From Ohtaekwangia sp. (GTDB taxonomy: Bacteria; Bacteroidota; Bacteroidia; Cytophagales; Cyclobacteriaceae), in NCBI GenBank assembly GCA_021155195.1, contig JAJNPV010000050.1, positions 372,001 to 436,000 on the forward strand: DNA of 64,000 nucleotides, written 5' to 3'. Under the pieces are notes generated by a model that did no database searches, was not told the DNA's origin, and saw only the letters and a program-made list of their open reading frames with translations. The translations under genes were made by a program, and so were the position numbers. Below, one piece after another: positions 44,993 to 53,653 of this stretch (position 1 is the first letter of the stretch; every line of letters begins with the position of its first letter).

Positions 44993-45364
44993 TTAGCCCT
45001 GTTCATTTTCTTTTGGGATGTTCAGGTTTTTAATAATGTCCTCCATGCGTTGGGCATTCTCTTCCACTTCATCAATAAAAAATAAAAGGGCAGGAATTAT
45101 TCGCGCCTGATTGCGAATACGATCACCTAACGCCTTTCTGATTTCGCTTTTATGTGATTCAATATTTGCCAAAACAGCTTTTTTATCTTTAGCCAGCGTC
45201 ATGCTTAAATAAACTTTAGCAATGCTCAAATCAGGACTCATTCGCACATCGGCAATGGTTATAAATGCATTTCCTAAAATGCCGCGCTTATCCTTCAAGA
45301 AAATATCACTTAATTCCTTTAGAATTAATTTGCTGTATTTCTGTTGTCGTACCGTGCCACTCAT
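44993..45364 (-). CDS. rbfA: 30S ribosome-binding factor A
   Basis: The 123-residue protein is RbfA, a KH-fold protein required for late 16S rRNA 5' processing and 30S maturation, especially in the cold. Characteristic stretches include the start (R-Q-x-K-Y-x-x-L-I-x-x-E-L), the I-T-I-A-D-V-R-x-S-P-D-L strand-turn and R-I-P-x-L-x-F near the end. It ends with a short acidic tail (NIPKENEQG). It is followed 21 bases later by the LolC/E-type permease. TATCTTTG, a perfect -7 element, ends four bases before its ATG. Confidence 0.95.
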   Translation of the reverse strand: MSGTVRQQKYSKLILKELSDIFLKDKRGILGNAFITIADVRMSPDLSIAKVYLSMTLAKDKKAVLANIESHKSEIRKALGDRIRNQARIIPALLFFIDEVEENAQRMEDIIKNLNIPKENEQG

Positions 45365-45455
45365 TGAACAAAGATACTAAAGATTACTATGCCAACTTTT
45401 ATATCTGTAAGACTGTCAACTTTTTTATTTTATTTGCGCCAACAAACTAACTGCT

Positions 45456-46850
45456 GTGCTACTTCGTCTCTTCCGTGTTAATGATCCTTATCGTTTGCTG
45501 GGCATTTTTGCTGTGTTGGTTGCCGCTAGCCTATGGTTTTTTATCGATCCGGTTGGCTTAACCTTAAACGAGCTAAAGAGTATCGTTTTGGGGGAATCGC
45601 TAAACGATGGGAAAAGCTTGTATGCCGAGTTATTTACAAGTACTCCACCGCTCGCTGGCTGGTTCTCCGGTTGGATTGAGTTTGTCTTTGGCCGATCCCT
45701 TACTGCGCGGCATGTTATTTCGTTAGTGATTATTTTTTTTCAAGGCTCTTTTTTTGCCATTCTGTTGATTAACAACAAAGCTCAAAATGAAAATACATAC
45801 TTACCGGCACTGATTTTTGGTATCCTTTGTTTATTCTCGTTCGATATGCTCTCTCTTTCGGGCGAACTTCTTGCATCCACATTCCTGCTCTTCGCATTAA
45901 ATAATCTTTTTAAAGAAATAGAGTTTAGGATTCAGCAAGATAGCACACTCCTAAACCTTGGCATTTATTTAGGCATAGCTTCACTCTTTGTTTTTAGCTA
46001 CGCTGTCTTTTTACCAGGAACGCTAGTTATTCTTATAATTTTCACCCGAACAACTATTCGAAAAATCTTGCTTCTCCTTTTTGGATTTGTGTTGCCTCAT
46101 TTCTTACTGATGACTTTCTACTTCACTAAAGGTGATTTCAATTTTCTGTGGAACAATTTCTATTCAGGCAATGAATGGCTTGTTGATAATTCCATTTCAC
46201 TATGGGCTATGGTGTGTTTATCTGCCATTCCTATTGTCTATTTTCTGTTGTCCTTAGTGATGGTTAACCGCGAGGCACGCTTAACCAAGTATCAATCTCA
46301 ACTTTTACAGGTTATGTTTTTATGGCTGGGCATTGCCATTTCGGAAATAGCATTGGCGGGAAAAATGACTCCAGCCAGAGTAGTTACGTTTGCTCCTCCG
46401 CTTGCTTATTTTACAAGCCATTATCTGTTACTCATCCGAAGAAAATGGATTGGTGAATTGATGCTATGGATTTTTATTGGGGGAATAGTTTCATCAAGTT
46501 ATTTAACCCGCTATGGGAAAATTGCGAGCATCAATTATTCGGGATTATTCTTTAAAGAATCAAGTTATGCGAATCGCATAAAAGACAAAAAGGTTCTTGT
46601 GCTTGGAGTGGATTGGGGACTCTATCAAGAAAACAAACTAGCTTCTTACTTTTATGATTGGTCGCTTTCAAAAGAGTATTTTGAAAATCCTGATTATTTT
46701 GAGAATGTGGTGTTGGTTGAGCAATCATTCTCTGAAGATACACCAGAAGTAATTGTTGATAAAAACAATTTGATGGGAAAAGTTATGCTACAAAACCCAG
46801 GGTTAAAGCAGAAGTATACGCGCAACGGAGATTTATACATTCTCAAGTAG
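45456..46850 (+). CDS. Polytopic membrane protein, GT-C glycosyltransferase-like
   Basis: The 464-residue protein has about ten to eleven membrane helices. After the first helix there is a loop with G-K-S-L-Y-A-E and T-P-P-L-A-G-W, then F-G-R-S-L-T-A-R-H. This follows the common GT39/ArnT pattern in which an acidic residue lies before a P-P-L and an arginine helix. I therefore think it is a GT-C-type lipid-linked sugar transferase or a degenerate relative, but no full motif set is present. The start is a GTG and the frame begins with the conserved L-L-R-L-F. It is followed 56 bases downstream by a small lipoprotein, also GTG-started. Confidence 0.65.
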   Translation: MLLRLFRVNDPYRLLGIFAVLVAASLWFFIDPVGLTLNELKSIVLGESLNDGKSLYAELFTSTPPLAGWFSGWIEFVFGRSLTARHVISLVIIFFQGSFFAILLINNKAQNENTYLPALIFGILCLFSFDMLSLSGELLASTFLLFALNNLFKEIEFRIQQDSTLLNLGIYLGIASLFVFSYAVFLPGTLVILIIFTRTTIRKILLLLFGFVLPHFLLMTFYFTKGDFNFLWNNFYSGNEWLVDNSISLWAMVCLSAIPIVYFLLSLVMVNREARLTKYQSQLLQVMFLWLGIAISEIALAGKMTPARVVTFAPPLAYFTSHYLLLIRRKWIGELMLWIFIGGIVSSSYLTRYGKIASINYSGLFFKESSYANRIKDKKVLVLGVDWGLYQENKLASYFYDWSLSKEYFENPDYFENVVLVEQSFSEDTPEVIVDKNNLMGKVMLQNPGLKQKYTRNGDLYILK

Positions 46851-46860
46851 AAGTTGTCAA

Positions 46861-46868
46861 TAATTTTG
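46861..46868 (+). promoter_or_regulatory. Candidate -7 element before the small lipoprotein
   Basis: TAATTTTG is a perfect TAnnTTTG match, 38 bases before the GTG start of the lipoprotein gene. No good TTTG is visible at 19-21 bases upstream, so this remains a weak call. Confidence 0.3.
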
Positions 46869-46906
46869 TAAACCCGTTACCTTCGGTACTAAAAAAGAGC
46901 TACTCC

Positions 46907-47458
46907 GTGAAAATACGCTTGCTTATCCTTATTTCGTTTTGGTCATTGCTTCTGTACTCTTGTAGCGAGGTAACGTTTAATGCACCTCAGCCTGCCGGGG
47001 TTCCCGCTTTAAAAAACATACCCCTTACTCTTCAAGGTCAATACTCCACCCGAGATAAATCTACTGGTGAAATTGGCGATACCTTGATTATTGAATCGTG
47101 GGGATACCATTTTAAAGATACCGATGATAAGGAATGGCTCGGCAGCGGAAGGATTAGTGATACATTAGTTGTAAAGTTTTATCAAAACTACTACTTCGTA
47201 AATTTTAAAGAAGGCGATCAATGGGTGCTCCGGTTAGTAAAAGAAAAATCGCCCGGAGTTCTTGAGTTTTTGTCGATAGATATTCAGGATGAAACCAAGC
47301 GCAAGGAAATATTGAAGAAGATCTCAAAAAAAATTCCCGTTAAAGAAGTGAAAAAAAATGACGATATATTTTATCAGATCAACCCCACGCAAGCACAGCT
47401 AATGACCCTGATTAAAGAGGGTTACTTTACTGGCATTGAGTTGAGGAAGATTAAGTAG
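46907..47458 (+). CDS. Small lipoprotein of unknown function
   Basis: The 183-residue protein has a lipoprotein signal with lipobox L-Y-S-C near residue 19, followed by S-E-V-T, so it should be lipid-anchored in the periplasm or at the outer membrane. The mature part is beta-rich with many charged turns (for example GDTLIIESWGYHFKDTDDKEW), then a lysine-rich helix (KRKEILKKISKKIPVKEVKKN). I do not recognise the family. The GTG start is chosen because it gives the complete signal. It lies just downstream of the GT-C-like membrane protein on the same strand, suggesting a shared envelope role. Confidence 0.7.
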   Translation: MKIRLLILISFWSLLLYSCSEVTFNAPQPAGVPALKNIPLTLQGQYSTRDKSTGEIGDTLIIESWGYHFKDTDDKEWLGSGRISDTLVVKFYQNYYFVNFKEGDQWVLRLVKEKSPGVLEFLSIDIQDETKRKEILKKISKKIPVKEVKKNDDIFYQINPTQAQLMTLIKEGYFTGIELRKIK

Positions 47459-47493
47459 AGTCGTACGTTACAAAGCTGTAGAACTCTTACTTA

Positions 47494-50472
47494 TTAATTA
47501 TTCTTCTTTTTCTTTAGCAGGTTTTGAAGTTTATTCTCCAATGCCTTTTGTGCTTCTTGTTTCACGTCAGTTTTAGTTGAATCGGCAGGCGCACCTGTAG
47601 CTTTGGTTGTATCTTTTTTAGGATTGAGAATATTATTCAACACATCTTTGGGCTTTTCGCCTTCCAGAATACCTTGTACAGCCTGTTTGCTTTTCTCTTC
47701 AGCTACTGCCGTAACGGCTTGAGTTACTTGTTGCTTCTGCTCTTCCATAAGCAAACTGGTCTTGGGGTCTTTATAGTTACCACTGAGCCCTATAGTTACA
47801 GGGATTTCGGAAGTAGAATTATTAGCTCCTGTGTTTTTGTTGATAAACCCTTGTAGCTGCGAACCCAACTTTCCGGCTGGCACATTCATTTTCAATTGGT
47901 AATTAATAGAACCGTCTAAGTTCGTGCTACCACTGATGTTTGTTTTATACTCACCAAACTTTACATCAAATGGCTTTACGCTCAACTCGCCATCTTTAAT
48001 AGCTGCTGACATCAATACATCTTTTAAGGTTACTTGATCTGAATTATCAAGTTTAGTGAGGGAGGTTATTCCTGAAACTAACTTCGATTGCGTTAATGCA
48101 GCCTGAGCAATTTTTATTAGACCACTGCCATTGACTGTATTCATTTTTGGCATCATATCTTGTCCTAACTCACCACTGATTTTAAAATCCGTTCCAAAAC
48201 TTCCATTCACCAATCCAGCAATAGGTGCATACGTCTGCACCACCGAAAATGAAGTGGCGGCTTGTTGGATCGATAGGCTTTCAATCTTAACACCTAAATC
48301 ATATAAGGGGTGATTGATGTCCTTGGTGTTATACGTTCCATTAATGGCAAAGGCTCCGCCAAGCATATTGAACTTTATTCCATTCAAGTTGGCTATTCCA
48401 TCTTTTACAATCACATCGCCATCAACATTGGTCATTGTGTAGTCCATCATCTTCACCGTTTTTAAATTTGAATGAAGAACAAAATCAATATTTTGTGGCA
48501 CTGGCACAACTCCATAAGGAGCCGGTTCGGTAGGGGTTGCAGGAGCTTCCGTTTCTGTCATAAATTCATTCAAGTCTAAAAGTGTTGAACTGAAATTCAT
48601 GTTACCTTTTATTGTTTCCGAACCAAACAAATAGCCTATATAATTATCGATTGAGCCGGCTACAGCAAAATCACTCTTACCAATAGTTCCAGTTGTATTT
48701 TTTATCTGGATTTTTTTTGGATCAAAAACCGCTTCAGCTTGACTGATGGTAACCGCAGGAAGATCAGCAGCGTTATATTTAAAATCTTTCAGTGATGCCG
48801 TTCCGCTGGTGGGAAGTCGTTCATACTTACCGGCATCTAAATCAGAGTATTTTCCTTTTGTTTGAACATCTCCCTTAACCTTCCCTGCCAAAGTCATTCC
48901 TTCTATTGGAAATATTTTGGTAATCTTTTCTAGATCAATACCACCGTTCGCCTTTGCATCCCAGGTGTAATCATCCAGGTTTTGTAGAATAAGTTCGGCT
49001 GTAAACCGCTCGCCATCCATTAGCATTCCGAAATCTTTCACATGGATTATAGTCTCGGCCATTTTGCCACTTGAGTTTTGAACTGAAGCCTTGAATCGTA
49101 AATCCTCTAATGGAATTGGAAACTCAGATGATTTCATATATCCATTAGAAAGAGACATGCTTGCGTTTATTGAGGGCATTACTTTTTTAATACTATCGTA
49201 CACTCCTTTTGCTGTTGCATCAATCGCGAAAGCACCTTTCATTTCTAAGCCATCCATGGGAAACATCTTGCCTAGTTCGGCCAGATTGAGTGCTGCTTTA
49301 ATATTAGCATCCATGCGATAATCTTTTAAGTTCTCGATTAACACACGTGCATCAACAGGGTTAGCTCCAAAGTCCAGGTGGAGTTTCTTCAAATCCACTA
49401 CCGTGTTTTCAATTATTCCGGTTTTATTATCAACCAACAAATCCATATTAATATTAGAGATAGCCGTTGGCAAATCAGGATATTTGAACATAGCTTCTTT
49501 AACATTCAGCGCCATATTAAATGCCGGCATTTGAGTATCGCTCATGGTTCCTTTTACAAATCCGGCAAAGGACAAATCACCTTTTGTTTCAATGCTGCCA
49601 AAGTCTTTTGTATAAATACCGGGCACCAATGAAAGCAAACTTTTAAATGAATTCTCAGGGCTGGAAAACTGAATGTCCATGCCGTAATCTTTCTCATTCA
49701 TTTTAAACCACCCTTCCAGATGCATGGCAAAGTCATTGAGTTTAGTAGTGTTATCCTTGAATGTAAAGCGGGTGTATTCCTCACTTATTCCAATCGTTGC
49801 ATTTAGTTCGGTATGTTTATTTGTCAGATACTCGGTGCCATCAAACTTTACCGTAAGGGAATCAATTGTTGTTTTTGTTTTTAAGTCAAATTCCTTTTCA
49901 TTAAAATCTCCGCTACCGGAATGATTCAATCCCTTTATTGAGGTTGAGAACGGAATCGATTGATCGTCATACACAACATTTGCGTCAACAACTTGCCAGT
50001 GATCGATCCCAAATGAAAAAGATCCAGACTCTTCTGTTGCTGGCGCTGCTTCTTCCATTGACGGATAGGTAATGTCATAATTTGCTTTTCCATCTTGCAA
50101 TACCTTTATGGTAATCTGTGGTCGAACTAATGTAATTCCCTTTACCCGAAGTTGATCTCCAAAAACCAATTCCTTTAGGTTTAGCTCAACGGCAAATTCC
50201 TCAACCACAAAAAGCGGAGTTCCCGCAAAAGGTTCGCGATTAAATACCCCCAATTCTTTAACCTCTACAGTTACATTGGGGAAATTGCTAAAAAGTGTGA
50301 GGTCAAAATTATTTACATCAAAAATCACGTCTGCATTAATGCTCTTGGCAAGCTCCTTATCAATGGCAGCTTTTATGTCGTCCTTAAACACAATAGGTAT
50401 TATAAAAGCGGCAGCTACAATAACTAACAATAGAATGCCAACCCCAATCAGAATTTTCTTCACAATCTTCAT
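47494..50472 (-). CDS. AsmA-family inner-membrane protein
   Basis: The 992-residue protein begins with a single membrane anchor (KILIGVGILLLVIVAAAFIIPIVF). The AsmA N-terminal domain follows, recognisable by N-F-D-L-T-L-F-S-N-F-P-N-V-T-V-E-V (about 50-70), where F-P is nearly invariant. A long repetitive beta-rich periplasmic stretch follows, with many segments such as L-E-G-W-F-K-M-N and I-A-G-L-V-N-G-S-F-G-T-D-F. The tail is rich in T, K and Q. AsmA-like proteins are thought to form lipid-conducting bridges between inner and outer membranes. A perfect TACTTTTG element lies 23 bases upstream of the ATG. Confidence 0.9.
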   Translation of the reverse strand: MKIVKKILIGVGILLLVIVAAAFIIPIVFKDDIKAAIDKELAKSINADVIFDVNNFDLTLFSNFPNVTVEVKELGVFNREPFAGTPLFVVEEFAVELNLKELVFGDQLRVKGITLVRPQITIKVLQDGKANYDITYPSMEEAAPATEESGSFSFGIDHWQVVDANVVYDDQSIPFSTSIKGLNHSGSGDFNEKEFDLKTKTTIDSLTVKFDGTEYLTNKHTELNATIGISEEYTRFTFKDNTTKLNDFAMHLEGWFKMNEKDYGMDIQFSSPENSFKSLLSLVPGIYTKDFGSIETKGDLSFAGFVKGTMSDTQMPAFNMALNVKEAMFKYPDLPTAISNINMDLLVDNKTGIIENTVVDLKKLHLDFGANPVDARVLIENLKDYRMDANIKAALNLAELGKMFPMDGLEMKGAFAIDATAKGVYDSIKKVMPSINASMSLSNGYMKSSEFPIPLEDLRFKASVQNSSGKMAETIIHVKDFGMLMDGERFTAELILQNLDDYTWDAKANGGIDLEKITKIFPIEGMTLAGKVKGDVQTKGKYSDLDAGKYERLPTSGTASLKDFKYNAADLPAVTISQAEAVFDPKKIQIKNTTGTIGKSDFAVAGSIDNYIGYLFGSETIKGNMNFSSTLLDLNEFMTETEAPATPTEPAPYGVVPVPQNIDFVLHSNLKTVKMMDYTMTNVDGDVIVKDGIANLNGIKFNMLGGAFAINGTYNTKDINHPLYDLGVKIESLSIQQAATSFSVVQTYAPIAGLVNGSFGTDFKISGELGQDMMPKMNTVNGSGLIKIAQAALTQSKLVSGITSLTKLDNSDQVTLKDVLMSAAIKDGELSVKPFDVKFGEYKTNISGSTNLDGSINYQLKMNVPAGKLGSQLQGFINKNTGANNSTSEIPVTIGLSGNYKDPKTSLLMEEQKQQVTQAVTAVAEEKSKQAVQGILEGEKPKDVLNNILNPKKDTTKATGAPADSTKTDVKQEAQKALENKLQNLLKKKKNN

Positions 50473-50495
50473 AGTTTCAGTATTTGAAATCTTGA

Positions 50496-50503
50496 CAAAA
50501 GTA
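50496..50503 (-). promoter_or_regulatory. Candidate -7 element of the AsmA-family gene
   Basis: On the minus strand TACTTTTG is a perfect TAnnTTTG match 23 bases before the start codon. No convincing TTTG lies 19-21 bases upstream. The call is by motif only. Confidence 0.35.
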
Positions 50504-50573
50504 GCAAATCCAATACCATTAGAAATGCCAACTCGCTAACTTAACATACAACGTTTATGAAATAAAAAGCGTG

Positions 50574-51989
50574 TTAAAACCAGCGCATCATTATATCCAC
50601 AAGCTTTTTTACCCGCGAGGTATACGGTGGATGCAACAAATAAGGCATTGAAAACCCTGACCTTTGTTTTAATACGGCTTTCTCATTTGAGAAAGCAAGG
50701 AAACCATACTTTCCATGCGATTTGCCGATGCCACTTGAGTTCACTCCACCAAACGGTAAATTAGGGTGGGTGAATTGTAAAACACAATCGTTGATACAGA
50801 CAGACCCAGCCGAAGTTTCTTCCATTATTCTTTTCTGGAATTTCTTGCTTGTACTGAAAACATATAATGCTAAAGGTTTTGCCTTTGCATTAACAATTTC
50901 TACAATCTTGTCTGTGGATGAATAACTAATGATTGGAAGCACAGGTCCAAAAATTTCCTCTTCCATAATTTTTGAATCCATAGAAACGTTCGAAAGAATA
51001 ACCGGGTGCATAAATCGCTCGCCTCTGTTAATTGAACCTGTCCATTCGGTCTTCGCGCCTCGTGTTGTTGCATCAAGAATCAACTGCTGTAAGCGATCGA
51101 AATGTTTTTCATTTATTATTCGCGAATAGTTGGGAGACGAAACATCAATTGGGCTTTTATCTCCAAAAGATTTCTCTACTTCATTTTTTAACAACTCAAT
51201 AAATTTCTCTTTGGAGGATTCTTTAATTAAAACGTAATCGGGGGCAATGCATGTTTGTCCATTATTCAAAAACTTCCCAAATGCAATTCGCCTGGCGGCA
51301 TCGGCAAGATTAGCCGTATCATCAATAATAGTAGGTGATTTGCCTCCAAGCTCAAGAGTTACCGAGCTTAAATTTTCAGCGGCAGCCCGCATCACTATTT
51401 TACCCACACCACTGCTACCCGTAAAAAAGATATGATCGAAAGGAAGTTTTAATAACTCGGTGGAAACATCAACTCCACCCTCCACTACAGTAACTAAATC
51501 TTCATCAAAGAATTCTTTAATCAAATCGCACAACAGGCGAGAGGTATTTGGAGTTAGTTCAGACGGTTTTAAAATTGCTGTGTTGCCTGCAGCAAGACAA
51601 GATATTAGTGGTCCCAGGCATAGATTGACCGGGAAATTCCAGGCACCGATGATGAGGCATACGCCTTTGGGTTCATAAATTATTTTAGATCGCGTTCCCA
51701 GATAGGTAAAGGGTGCATCTATTAATTCAGGCTCAATCCACGTTTTCAAATTTTCGACTGCATGCTTAATCTCAGTGATTACTGGATATACTTCTGAGAT
51801 AGAAACTTCTACCAGGGGCTTTCCAATATCCTTTTGCACAGCCAATCCAATGCGATTTTCATTAACTAATAAAAACTCTCCGAAGGCTTTAATTCGCTTC
51901 TTTCTCTCTGTCCAGTGCTCTTTCTTAAGTATTTGGCTTCTTATTTTAAGCCTTTCAAAGCGCGATTTATAGCTCATTGTATCATCCAT
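50574..51989 (-). CDS. Aldehyde dehydrogenase, ALDH3 type
   Basis: The 471-residue protein is a class-3-like NAD(P)-dependent aldehyde dehydrogenase. The general-base glutamate is in L-E-L-G-G-K-S-P and the catalytic cysteine is in G-Q-T-C-I-A-P-D-Y, whose A-P-D-Y is typical of the ALDH3 branch. Cofactor motifs F-T-G-S-S-G-V-G-K and G-A-W-N-F-P are also present. ALDH3 enzymes oxidise medium- and long-chain or aromatic aldehydes, including lipid-derived ones. The C-terminal basic end (VKKLVDIMMRWF) may contact the membrane, as in fatty aldehyde dehydrogenases. The start is at ATG 51989; ATG 51977 and GTG 52037 are alternatives. Confidence 0.92.
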   Translation of the reverse strand: MDDTMSYKSRFERLKIRSQILKKEHWTERKKRIKAFGEFLLVNENRIGLAVQKDIGKPLVEVSISEVYPVITEIKHAVENLKTWIEPELIDAPFTYLGTRSKIIYEPKGVCLIIGAWNFPVNLCLGPLISCLAAGNTAILKPSELTPNTSRLLCDLIKEFFDEDLVTVVEGGVDVSTELLKLPFDHIFFTGSSGVGKIVMRAAAENLSSVTLELGGKSPTIIDDTANLADAARRIAFGKFLNNGQTCIAPDYVLIKESSKEKFIELLKNEVEKSFGDKSPIDVSSPNYSRIINEKHFDRLQQLILDATTRGAKTEWTGSINRGERFMHPVILSNVSMDSKIMEEEIFGPVLPIISYSSTDKIVEIVNAKAKPLALYVFSTSKKFQKRIMEETSAGSVCINDCVLQFTHPNLPFGGVNSSGIGKSHGKYGFLAFSNEKAVLKQRSGFSMPYLLHPPYTSRVKKLVDIMMRWF

Positions 51990-52134
51990 AATATGCTCTT
52001 TTGGCAAAATTTGCTTGATTTTCTGGAAGTTATTCACTTTTTAGGATATACCGGTATGTTAAGTTTATGTTACCCATGATTGACTAATGTTACCAAATTG
52101 TTAATTTTAACTTACTAAGATTAACATTTGCGTA

Positions 52135-52944
52135 ATGTGCCGTGGTTTTATAATAATCTTAATAGGATTCATTCCGTTTCTGGGAAGTACTCAGCCAACT
52201 GAGCTTCTCCCTGATTTATTGGCAAGCTATCCTACTGCTAACGCTCAGTATATACCTGCAAGACTTAATGGTTTTGTTTCCACGCTTCAGGGTAAACGGT
52301 CAAAACATTCGGATCAAGATTTTCTGAAATTGATTTTCCGCGAATCGCACCGGAAATTCTTTAAGAACTATAAGCCTTACACGCAGTTTCCTGAAATTTT
52401 TGAAGAAGGAAATTACGATTGCCTTAGCGCCACAAGCTTCCTGAGTCTTGTATTAAATCAGTTTGAATACGACTATCAAATCATTGAAACCAATTATCAC
52501 ATTTTTATTTCCGTGCAAACAAGCAATGGGCCTGTGCTTATAGAATCAACGGATCGGTTTAATGGCTTTGTTTCGGATCCAAAAGAAATTGAACAACGGA
52601 TTACAACTTACCGCGCAAATAAACTTTCCGTTAACCCATCAGAATCTGATAAAGTACATTATCGGTATAATCTAAATCTTTATCAGTTGGTAAAGCCTGA
52701 ACAGCTTCCGGGTCTTCTTTACTTTAACCAGGCCGTGATTGCTTTTAATCGTAAAAATTTAGTTGAGTGTGCTGCAAAACTAGATAAGGCTAACAAAATT
52801 TACGAATCTCCACGCACCGTAGAACTGGCCACTCTTCTTGTTAAATGCGCGGTTGAAAGCGACCTGAATGAGGATGAAAAAGAAGAGCTCGTAAAACCTT
52901 TTGTTAAATATCTTCGAAGTACTTCTGTTATCGCTTCGCGTTAA
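52135..52944 (+). CDS. Exported transglutaminase-like Cys-His protein with TPR-like C-terminus
   Basis: The 269-residue protein begins with a hydrophobic signal-like segment. I do not recognise a named family. Its middle shows a transglutaminase/cysteine-protease-like order of residues: C96 (N-Y-D-C-L-S-A-T), H122 (N-Y-H-I-F-I), then an acidic candidate E137 or D140 (L-I-E-S-T-D). The spacing and strand pattern fit a compact Cys-His-Asp hydrolase or acyltransferase. The last 70 residues are helical and TPR-like (YFNQAVIAFNRKNLVECAAKL). Its 3' end shares a TTAA with the convergent OmpA-family gene, the two stop codons lying on opposite strands. The function is therefore inferred to be an envelope peptidase or acyltransferase. 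Confidence 0.65.
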   Translation: MCRGFIIILIGFIPFLGSTQPTELLPDLLASYPTANAQYIPARLNGFVSTLQGKRSKHSDQDFLKLIFRESHRKFFKNYKPYTQFPEIFEEGNYDCLSATSFLSLVLNQFEYDYQIIETNYHIFISVQTSNGPVLIESTDRFNGFVSDPKEIEQRITTYRANKLSVNPSESDKVHYRYNLNLYQLVKPEQLPGLLYFNQAVIAFNRKNLVECAAKLDKANKIYESPRTVELATLLVKCAVESDLNEDEKEELVKPFVKYLRSTSVIASR

Positions 52945-53651
52945 TTCTCCAAAATCCTGATTTCCACTCTGCGGTTTAATGCATGTGCTGCTTCTGTATC
53001 TTCAAGACTTACGGGCTGGGTTCCTCCAAAAGCTTTTGTTTTGATTTTTCTTTTATTACTGCCCTTTGTTACTAAATAAGCCTTAACTGCATCCACGCGC
53101 TCTTGCGAAAGCGTCAGATTAGCATTCGCATTACCACGCGTGTCCGTATGGCCTTCTAACTGAATAACCATCTTAGGATTGTTCTTTAGCATTAAAGCCA
53201 CCTCATCTAGCTCCTCGAAAGAAGAAGCAGAGATCTTCACCTTACCGGCATCAAAATTCAAATCCTCCAATCGCATTACTTTACCAACCGTGTGCGTTGT
53301 TTCCGCATTGTGTACAGCTGCCGAAGGTAAATTCAATTCAATGTTTTGTATCACCCTGCGTTCACTATTCGCTTCTGCAGGATCGAGCAGGTATTTGGAA
53401 GGAGCAAATCCTGCGGCCTCTATTGTAACCGAATATTTTTCATTATCGAAAAGAGGAAATAGAAATGAACTACCTGAAAGGAAACCCACCTTGCTACCAT
53501 AGGGAAGGCTTTGATAAGAGATACGTGCTACAATTGGTTCTTTGGTAAGACCATTTACAATAGTGCCTTGTGCATAGATTAATGTATCGCTTTGTTGGCA
53601 AATGGCCGATGCGCTAATTGATAACAAGAAAAAAAGAGAGATGACTTTCAT
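52941..53651 (-). CDS. OmpA-family peptidoglycan-binding protein (short)
   Basis: The 236-residue protein has a signal peptide, an N-terminal beta-sandwich carboxypeptidase-regulatory-like region (about 25-115) and a C-terminal OmpA domain (about 130-236). The OmpA signature is clear (QLEGHTDTRGNANANLTLSQERVDAVKAYL), including the D and R that hold diaminopimelate. It should link the outer membrane or periplasmic complex to peptidoglycan. It lies two bases downstream of a longer OmpA/PD40 protein, so the pair is an operon. No outer-membrane barrel is present, so anchoring relies on partners. Confidence 0.9.
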   Translation of the reverse strand: MKVISLFFLLSISASAICQQSDTLIYAQGTIVNGLTKEPIVARISYQSLPYGSKVGFLSGSSFLFPLFDNEKYSVTIEAAGFAPSKYLLDPAEANSERRVIQNIELNLPSAAVHNAETTHTVGKVMRLEDLNFDAGKVKISASSFEELDEVALMLKNNPKMVIQLEGHTDTRGNANANLTLSQERVDAVKAYLVTKGSNKRKIKTKAFGGTQPVSLEDTEAAHALNRRVEIRILEN

Positions 53652-53653
53652 CC

